Of a stretch of DNA of 36,140 bases, positions 31,286 through 36,140 are shown piece after piece. The DNA is from Mycobacterium sp. E1747 (GTDB taxonomy: Bacteria > Actinomycetota > Actinomycetes > Mycobacteriales > Mycobacteriaceae). The stretch's first letter is position 1. Each line of letters opens with the position of its first letter. The notes below the pieces were generated by a model. It saw nothing but the letters and a program-made list of their open reading frames with translations. It was not told the origin of the DNA and did no database searches. The DNA is taken from the NCBI RefSeq assembly GCF_001667775.1, contig NZ_LZJI01000053.1, forward strand, positions 1 to 36,140, written 5' to 3'. The position numbers and the translations under genes were made by a program.

Positions 31286-32025
31286 GCGGCCTCGCAGCCC
31301 TGACCGAACGTTCGCTGATGTCCTCAGTGCGCGACGGAGGCCTGATATTCGAACTGGTGTCACCAGTTGTATATTTGGCCGGCTTCACCGTCGCGCTGCA
31401 CGGCCTCGTCGACACCGGCCACGTGAGCTACGCGCAGTACTTGCTGCCTGCCGTGGTCGTCCAGTCGATGATCTTCGTCGCGCTGATGACGGCTGACCGC
31501 GCCGCCCGTGACCACTTATCGGCATTCGGCGAGCGGTTACGAACGCTGCCGATCGCCGCGGCAACGCCCGTAAGCGCCCGCGTGACAGCCACCATGATGC
31601 GTGGCGTCCTCGCCCTCTCCGTATCGATGGCGGCCGGCTACGCGTTTGGATTTCGGATGACCGGCGGAATCAGCTCTGCGGTAGCCTTCATGCTCATCGC
31701 GTTGCTGCTTTGCTTGGCCGTCGCACTGGGCGCCGACGCACTGGGTTCGCGCTCGAAAAGCCTGCAGGGTGCCAGCTATCTGCTGTTCGTCCCCCAGCTG
31801 CTGTTGTTCATGCTTTCCACCGGAATTGCTCCTGAGAAGGCGTTTCCCGGCTATTTGCGCGCGTATGTGCGCAATCAACCGGTGTCACAGGTCGCCGAGA
31901 CGCTGCGCGGGCTGGGCGCGGGCCACCTATCAACCAGCAACTTGGCAGCGAGCATGGCCTGGTGTGTCGGGATGGTCGTAGTCTTCGGAGGCATCGCGCT
32001 ACGAATGCAACGGCGAGCCGGATGA
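31282..32025 (+). CDS. drrB: DrrB-family ABC-2 permease
   Basis: This 247-residue ABC-2 type permease has about six membrane segments, including AQYLLPAVVVQSMIFVALMT and ISSAVAFMLIALLLCLAVAL. It forms one half of the exporter channel energised by DrrA. The central segment LFVPQLLLFMLSTGIAPEKAFPG leads into the conserved NQPVSQVAETLRGL motif near residue 198, which is typical of the family. Overlaps of 4 bases (ATGA) at both ends show tight translational coupling to drrA and drrC. Confidence 0.93.
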   Translation: MSGLAALTERSLMSSVRDGGLIFELVSPVVYLAGFTVALHGLVDTGHVSYAQYLLPAVVVQSMIFVALMTADRAARDHLSAFGERLRTLPIAAATPVSARVTATMMRGVLALSVSMAAGYAFGFRMTGGISSAVAFMLIALLLCLAVALGADALGSRSKSLQGASYLLFVPQLLLFMLSTGIAPEKAFPGYLRAYVRNQPVSQVAETLRGLGAGHLSTSNLAASMAWCVGMVVVFGGIALRMQRRAG

Positions 32026-32813
32026 CATCGGGGACAGGGGTACAGGGCTCGCTCGTGGCCCAGAGCTGGGTCCAGGCCGGCCGGCTGCTCACCAGATGGC
32101 GGCGCGACAAAGCCGTGCTCATGGGGTCGCTGTTGTTGCCCATCGGGCTTCTGCTGCTCTATCAAGCGGTCTTGGGTGAACAGGTGCGGCGAATTACCGG
32201 CGTCGAGAGCATATACGGGCTCGTCCCGACATGTGCGGTGCTGTCGGCGCTGTTCGGCGGCTTAGCCAACTCCGTTGGAATCACCGACGACCGCCAGACG
32301 GGGTTGATCAGCAGGATGTGGATGTTGCCGGTGCACCGCGCCAGCGCCCTGACCGGGCGGCTCACCGCGGAGGCTACGCGCGTGCTCATCGGCACGATCC
32401 TCATCACCGGGCTTGGAATCATCATGGGGCTGCGCTTCTCGCACGGGTGGGTCTCGGCATTGTTGTATGTACTGATCCCGTCGGTCGTGGTTGTCGAATT
32501 CGCAACGCTGGCAATGGCGCTCGTCATCCGTACCAACGGCCGCGCCATGACCACCTGGTTGGCGGGCGGCACCGTGGCGCTCGCCTTTCTCAACCCTGGC
32601 ACAACGCCGGTCGGGCAGTATCCGAGTTGGCTTCAGGCGTTCGTCCGCCTGCAGCCCATCTCCCCTCCTATCGAGGCGATGCGATCACTGGCCCACGGCG
32701 GCCCGATCCTGTGGCCTGTTGCCGCCACACTGATGTGGGCGATCGCATTCCTCGCCGTCTTCTTGCCTCTGGCGGTCCGCGGGTACCGGATCGCTGCGGA
32801 GTCCAACGCGTAA
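32022..32813 (+). CDS. drrC: DrrC-family ABC-2 permease
   Basis: This 263-residue ABC-2 permease is the second membrane subunit of the DrrABC exporter. It has about six membrane segments and, near residue 208, FVRLQPISPPIEAMRSLAHG, which corresponds to the NQPVS/QPISP motif of DrrB. The start is ATG 32022, overlapping the drrB stop. An in-frame GTG-type start at 31962 would lie inside drrB and adds unrelated residues. In M. avium complex strains drrC marks one border of the serovar-specific GPL sugar region, which fits what follows here. Confidence 0.92.
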   Translation: MTSGTGVQGSLVAQSWVQAGRLLTRWRRDKAVLMGSLLLPIGLLLLYQAVLGEQVRRITGVESIYGLVPTCAVLSALFGGLANSVGITDDRQTGLISRMWMLPVHRASALTGRLTAEATRVLIGTILITGLGIIMGLRFSHGWVSALLYVLIPSVVVVEFATLAMALVIRTNGRAMTTWLAGGTVALAFLNPGTTPVGQYPSWLQAFVRLQPISPPIEAMRSLAHGGPILWPVAATLMWAIAFLAVFLPLAVRGYRIAAESNA

Positions 32814-32848
32814 GACGTTGCTGCCCTTGGTTTTTCAGGGGCTCGGCA

Positions 32849-32864
32849 AGGCGCTTCCCCGCCT
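32849..32864. terminator. Short hairpin between convergent drrC and acyltransferase genes
   Basis: AGGCG (32849-32853) pairs with CGCCT (32860-32864) around a 6-base loop, with a further AGGCG copy directly after it. It lies in the 98-base gap between two convergent genes, where a bidirectional terminator is expected. The stem is short and there is no U-run. Confidence 0.3.
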
Positions 32865-32911
32865 GAGGCGAGATATCGACCTCCGGAGTAGGACCAGGTG
32901 CACCACGGCAA

Positions 32912-34099
32912 CTATACGGCCGGTTCAGGGCTCGTCGAGGGTGGTTCCGGGGCGTCCTCGTCGGTTGGGAGATTGCTTGTGCACCTGGCATTCTCGCCGC
33001 CAGCTGAATAGCGGCTCGGGCCTGACTCGGGTTCGCCAAGCTGGTCCGAAGCCCGCTCTCGGCGCGCGGCGCGCCCCCTCAGACGGCGCTTCAACGACAA
33101 CGCGGGTTTTTCGATGAGGAACCAGCTCACCGCGGCGGTTGGCACCGTGACTGCGATAGATATGAGGCAGAACAAGATTGAATTAAGGCGAACAAGTCCC
33201 GCGAGCACCAGCAACTGCTGGAGCGCGAACGCGTAAATGTACACGCCGTAGGACAGGTCGGTGGGGAATCTCATGCGCCTGTTTTTAATCAGGGAACCCG
33301 AAACGATGATGGCGTAGGCCATGGGGAGAGCGGCGATCAGCCGATAGTTAGGCAATACCGCCGATGACGCGAGGGCGACGGCGGCGCATACCGCGACGAG
33401 CGACCATTTAGCGGGAATTGCGTTTCTCAGTTGATGCACAAGAGCCCCGGCCAAGAACATGAGGGCGAATCGCGCGGCGTTGGCGGCGATCGCGTGCACC
33501 CCACCCCACCCCGGCAGCACCACCGACCAGGCCAGAGCCAGCGTCAACGCCAACGGGATAGCCCATTTCCGGCGAAGTAACCCAGCGATGCCAAATACCG
33601 CGACACCGATGTAGCACAGCACCTCCCACCCCAAAGTCCAGAGGGAACCGTTCCACATCCCCGAGACCGGGATACCGCGAGGTGTGCCGCCGATATCGAA
33701 TTGAAACATCCACACTGCGCTGTTCTTCAAAACGTATTCGATCGGTGCTCGGGACAGCAGTAGCTTTGCCGCCGAACCACCCTGAAGCGCCACGCCGATG
33801 GGAGCGATGATGAATGCGGTGACGGCGAGGCACACCCATAACCCTGGCAGGATCCGCAGGGATCGTGCGATGAAGTATTGGCCGAGCTGGGGATTTCGGA
33901 GCCAGCTCGAGACGATGAGGTAACCAGAGATCGCAAAGAAACCGTCGACACATCCCAGGCCCAGAATCTGGACGAAAGGCGCGAACGGCATGCGCCCCGT
34001 AAGGGGGAAGGAATGCCACAGGATCACACCGGTCGCCAATGCCAAGCGCCACGCGTTGAGGGCATTTTTGCGTGGGTCGAACACTTCCCCGAGCGTCAT
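32912..34099 (-). CDS. Acyltransferase-3 family membrane protein
   Basis: This 395-residue integral membrane acyltransferase belongs to the family that O-acylates sugars and glycolipids. It has about ten membrane segments. The N-terminal block RLALATGVILWHSFPL carries the presumed catalytic His (about residue 29), and CVDGFFAISGYLIVSSWLRN follows, which is the family's second signature. SLWTLGWEVLCYI near residue 150 is a third. After the last segment (about 335) comes a polar tail of about 60 residues rich in Arg, Glu, Ser and Pro. The role inferred from context is acylation of a GPL sugar. ATG 34099 has GGGGAG 9 bases upstream; ATG 34108 is possible but lies almost on top of that ribosome site. 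The gene starts 42 bases after the glycosyltransferase gene and is probably cotranscribed. Confidence 0.9.
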   Translation of the reverse strand: MTLGEVFDPRKNALNAWRLALATGVILWHSFPLTGRMPFAPFVQILGLGCVDGFFAISGYLIVSSWLRNPQLGQYFIARSLRILPGLWVCLAVTAFIIAPIGVALQGGSAAKLLLSRAPIEYVLKNSAVWMFQFDIGGTPRGIPVSGMWNGSLWTLGWEVLCYIGVAVFGIAGLLRRKWAIPLALTLALAWSVVLPGWGGVHAIAANAARFALMFLAGALVHQLRNAIPAKWSLVAVCAAVALASSAVLPNYRLIAALPMAYAIIVSGSLIKNRRMRFPTDLSYGVYIYAFALQQLLVLAGLVRLNSILFCLISIAVTVPTAAVSWFLIEKPALSLKRRLRGRAARRERASDQLGEPESGPSRYSAGGENARCTSNLPTDEDAPEPPSTSPEPAV

Positions 34100-34141
34100 A
34101 CGCCCCATCTCCCCTTCACGCTGAGCAAGGGCCGTCGTGCT

Positions 34142-34954
34142 TCACTCACCCGTGACTCCAGATGCTTGCCGTGCATTGGATGCCGCCCGGTACCTGATCA
34201 CGCGCGAGCGGACCGCGAGTTTCCGGTTTTCCTTGTCCTTCAAGAAGGCCAGCATTCTGCTGCAGGTCTCCCATGCCGCCACCCAGAAGTACATGGGGAG
34301 CCGTTTTCTGAACTCTCTGTCGACCCCCTCCCGCATACTGAGGCCGGTCATGTCGTTGTAGCGCGCGACGACGATATCCATGTACTGGGTTACTAGGGCT
34401 GGATTGGAGAAGCACCGAATGTTGAAGTCCCAGTCAGCCCACACCCGGTAGCGCAGGTTGTAGGGGCCGATCCCAGCGAAGAGCTTACGGCGGTAAAAGA
34501 TCGATTGATGGCACAGATTCGTTTCGAACAGCAGGCGGTCGAGGTCGAAGGCGCCGGCGTGGCGAGTGTCGGTTGAGCGCATGATGACGTCGCCGTACAC
34601 GAGATCACTGGTTTCGTGGTCGCGAATGAAGGCGGCCACTAGGGCTAGGGTGTCCGACTCGTAAAGAGTGTCGTCGGCCCCCAGGAACAGTAGCCACTCC
34701 CCCGTGGCGATCTCGACACCGCGGTTCATGGCGTCATAGGGGCCATCGTCGGGGCCACTGTGAATGACCAGACGGGCGCCGAGTTCGGTACCAAAGCCCC
34801 GCGCGATCTCGACGGTTCCGTCGGTCGACGCGCCATCGACGATAACCACTTCGAATTCGTCGTAGACCTGGTGGACGATACTTTCCAGGCAGGCTCGGAT
34901 TGTCGCCGCTGCGTTGAAGGTGGGCACGATGATCGAGAACAGTGGCGCGGTCAT
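34142..34954 (-). CDS. Family 2 glycosyltransferase
   Basis: This 270-residue GT-A fold enzyme transfers a sugar from a nucleotide donor. It has the N-terminal FSIIVPTFNAAATIRACLES, VVIVDGASTDGT (about 36-47), the subgroup motif GPDDGPYDAMNRGVEIATGEW (residues 67-87, acceptor/donor loop) and the metal-binding GADD at Asp94-Asp95. There is no membrane segment. Sequence type and neighbours resemble M. tuberculosis Rv1514c. The likely role is extension of the GPL oligosaccharide; the sugar cannot be told from sequence. ATG 34954 is chosen (AGGGG just upstream); GTG 34966 would add four residues. TAACGT (34970-34965) could be a -10 element placing the transcript start very near the ATG. Confidence 0.9.
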   Translation of the reverse strand: MTAPLFSIIVPTFNAAATIRACLESIVHQVYDEFEVVIVDGASTDGTVEIARGFGTELGARLVIHSGPDDGPYDAMNRGVEIATGEWLLFLGADDTLYESDTLALVAAFIRDHETSDLVYGDVIMRSTDTRHAGAFDLDRLLFETNLCHQSIFYRRKLFAGIGPYNLRYRVWADWDFNIRCFSNPALVTQYMDIVVARYNDMTGLSMREGVDREFRKRLPMYFWVAAWETCSRMLAFLKDKENRKLAVRSRVIRYRAASNARQASGVTGE

Positions 34955-35077
34955 GGCCCCTGTCACGTTAGCAGCGGACCGCCTAGTGTTCCCCTTCTTC
35001 CGAACAATCTCCGCTCAGGGATCGCCCGCTGGGTCACACCTGTCGTTTCGGCACGGAGTGACGGTCGCGCTGCGCGG

Positions 35078-35800
35078 TCAATTGTCGCCGCGGAAGAAAA
35101 TGCCGTCGGCCTGCAGCATCCGCCCATTGCGCGGATCGGTGAAACCCGGCAGGAAGCCCGTGAGTACGAAGCCCATCGAATACACACGTTCGAGCGATTC
35201 ATGAATGAGCATGTCCCCCTGGTACAACGGCAGGAAGGACAGTTCGAGTTGCATGCCGACGCAGCGGTCGTTGACCGTTTCTTTTGCACCCGCCAGCACC
35301 TCTTTCTCGAAACCCTGCACGTCGATCTTGAGAAACGTCACGTCACCGGGTTTCAAAAACTCTGGGGCAAGGGAGTCCAGCCTATGTATGGGCACTTCTT
35401 CTGTGCCGACGTAATTCGCAGGCGGGAAGGCATCCTGATGACTCTTGAGCATCGGCAAGACGGAACTGCTTGCGCCGGCGTTCCCTGCAACGTTGATCGT
35501 AATTGTCTGTTCGGCGTCACCCAACGCACATTGCCGACAATCCCACAATGGATCGTTTGCGGCCTTGCGTTGCAACTGATAAAAAGGCTCGGACAGAGGT
35601 TCGAACGAGACAATGCGGCCCTTGTATCCCGCACGCCGCAATGACGTACCGAATTGCCCCGAGTTCGCCCCGACGTCAATAACGACATTTATCTTCAGAG
35701 CTTCGAGTTGATTGATTAGGAGGCGTTTGCGATCGAAGTGACGCAGCGTCTCCATACTGACGTTGCGAGCGATCAAGCGAACATTGCGAAAGAATTCCAC
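35078..35800 (-). CDS. FkbM-family SAM-dependent methyltransferase
   Basis: This 240-residue enzyme should O-methylate a sugar hydroxyl, a common decoration in GPL oligosaccharides. The SAM-binding motif is VVIDVGANSGQFG (residues 39-51), followed by IVSFEPLSEPF (about 63-73) and the FkbM-type FLKIDVQGFEKEVLAGA (about 155-171). The N-terminus EFFRNVRLIARN and the neighbours resemble M. tuberculosis Rv1513. The start is GTG 35800. No Shine-Dalgarno is present and TAATGT ends six bases upstream, so the message may be leaderless. It ends 123 bases before the glycosyltransferase start. Confidence 0.9.
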   Translation of the reverse strand: MEFFRNVRLIARNVSMETLRHFDRKRLLINQLEALKINVVIDVGANSGQFGTSLRRAGYKGRIVSFEPLSEPFYQLQRKAANDPLWDCRQCALGDAEQTITINVAGNAGASSSVLPMLKSHQDAFPPANYVGTEEVPIHRLDSLAPEFLKPGDVTFLKIDVQGFEKEVLAGAKETVNDRCVGMQLELSFLPLYQGDMLIHESLERVYSMGFVLTGFLPGFTDPRNGRMLQADGIFFRGDN

Positions 35801-35812
35801 CGCGCCACATTA
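35798..35812 (-). promoter_or_regulatory. Candidate leaderless promoter of the FkbM gene
   Basis: TAATGT (35812-35807) is a good mycobacterial -10 element separated from the GTG start by six bases, so transcription should begin at or next to the start codon. There is no convincing -35. Confidence 0.45.
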
Positions 35813-35990
35813 GCACGCGAATATGCGCGGAGGAGACCTCTAGGCGATGCTGAATCTGCGCGCGATGCTGGCTGCTCGGCTGTCCGGCCCACCCGCCCCG
35901 AAGGAGCGCCACCACGGTCAACGCACGTCGACGGGATGTGCCGCCCAGACGCACGCGGAGCGATTCTTCAATACGCGGGACGTTGCCCGT

Positions 35991-36140
35991 TCACTGCCTC
36001 ACCGCATCCGCATTCTCGCGATACCAGGACACCGTTGCTTCGATGCCGCTCTGCAGCGTGATGCTGGGCAGCCATCCCATCTCCTGCAAGAGTGAGACGT
36101 CGAGCAGCTTGCGCGGCGTCCCATCCGGGTTTGTTGCGTC
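35991..36140 (-). CDS. fcl: GDP-L-fucose synthase-like epimerase/reductase, C-terminal 49 residues
   Basis: Only the end of the gene is inside the window: [19 protein letters not shown], then [21 protein letters not shown] and a TGA at 35993-35991. The [12 protein letters not shown] block and the closing helix are characteristic of GDP-L-fucose synthases (WcaG/Fcl; EpiA/Rv1512 in M. tuberculosis, MerA/EpiA-type in M. avium GPL loci). These convert GDP-4-keto-6-deoxymannose to GDP-L-fucose or a related 6-deoxyhexose. This suggests that the strain makes a 6-deoxy sugar from GDP-mannose for its GPL. The N-terminal NADPH-binding part, and hence activity, cannot be judged. Confidence 0.85.
   Translation of the reverse strand, partial: DATNPDGTPRKLLDVSLLQEMGWLPSITLQSGIEATVSWYRENADAVRQ

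Noticed and set aside
35847..36095. Plus-strand open frame near the right end
   Set aside because: It is antisense to the Fcl-like C-terminus and the intergenic gap; the minus strand shows a clear GDP-fucose synthase signature.

Overview
The window comes from a glycopeptidolipid (GPL)-producing mycobacterium, most likely one close to the Mycobacterium avium complex. The GC content is high. The left end carries genes that match the M. tuberculosis Rv1531-Rv1533-Rv1535-ileS neighbourhood. The centre carries the GPL peptide synthetase genes mbtH-mps1-mps2 (called pstA/pstB in M. avium) and the GPL export genes mmpS4-mmpL4a-mmpL4b. drrABC follows, and in M. avium complex strains drrC borders the serovar-specific sugar region. 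The genus is clear from the sequence; the species is an inference.

Layout. Positions 1-248 are a perfect fold-back inverted repeat inside ileS, probably an assembly or contig-end artefact; the true ileS reads leftwards from a TTG at 1804. A T-box riboswitch with an AUC specifier lies in front of ileS. Upstream is a small Rv1535-like gene (2107-2346), preceded by an M-box Mg2+ riboswitch (2646-2797) with a good promoter and, between riboswitch and gene, an unreported-looking 26-codon ORF with a near-perfect Shine-Dalgarno. Next, still on the minus strand, are a nitronate monooxygenase-family gene and a carboxymuconolactone decarboxylase-family gene.

Positions 4862-23020 (minus) hold mbtH-mps1-mps2. 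Together Mps1 and Mps2 form a four-module line C-A-T-E / C-A-T-E / C | A-T-E / C-A-T-R. It fits assembly of fatty acyl-D-Phe-D-allo-Thr-D-Ala-L-alaninol: a lipid-accepting starter condensation domain, three epimerases and a terminal reductase that releases the alcohol. A 748-bp divergent control region with three dyad symmetries separates this operon from mmpS4-mmpL4a-mmpL4b (plus), the export apparatus. drrA-drrB-drrC (plus) encode an ABC-2 exporter.

From 32.9 kb to the end the genes turn back to the minus strand: a GDP-L-fucose synthase-like gene (partial), an FkbM methyltransferase, a family 2 glycosyltransferase and an acyltransferase-3 membrane protein. By position and content this is the start of the serovar-specific oligosaccharide region. 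Its GC content looks lower than that of the NRPS genes, which fits an exchangeable cassette. No transposase, tRNA, rRNA or CRISPR array was seen.
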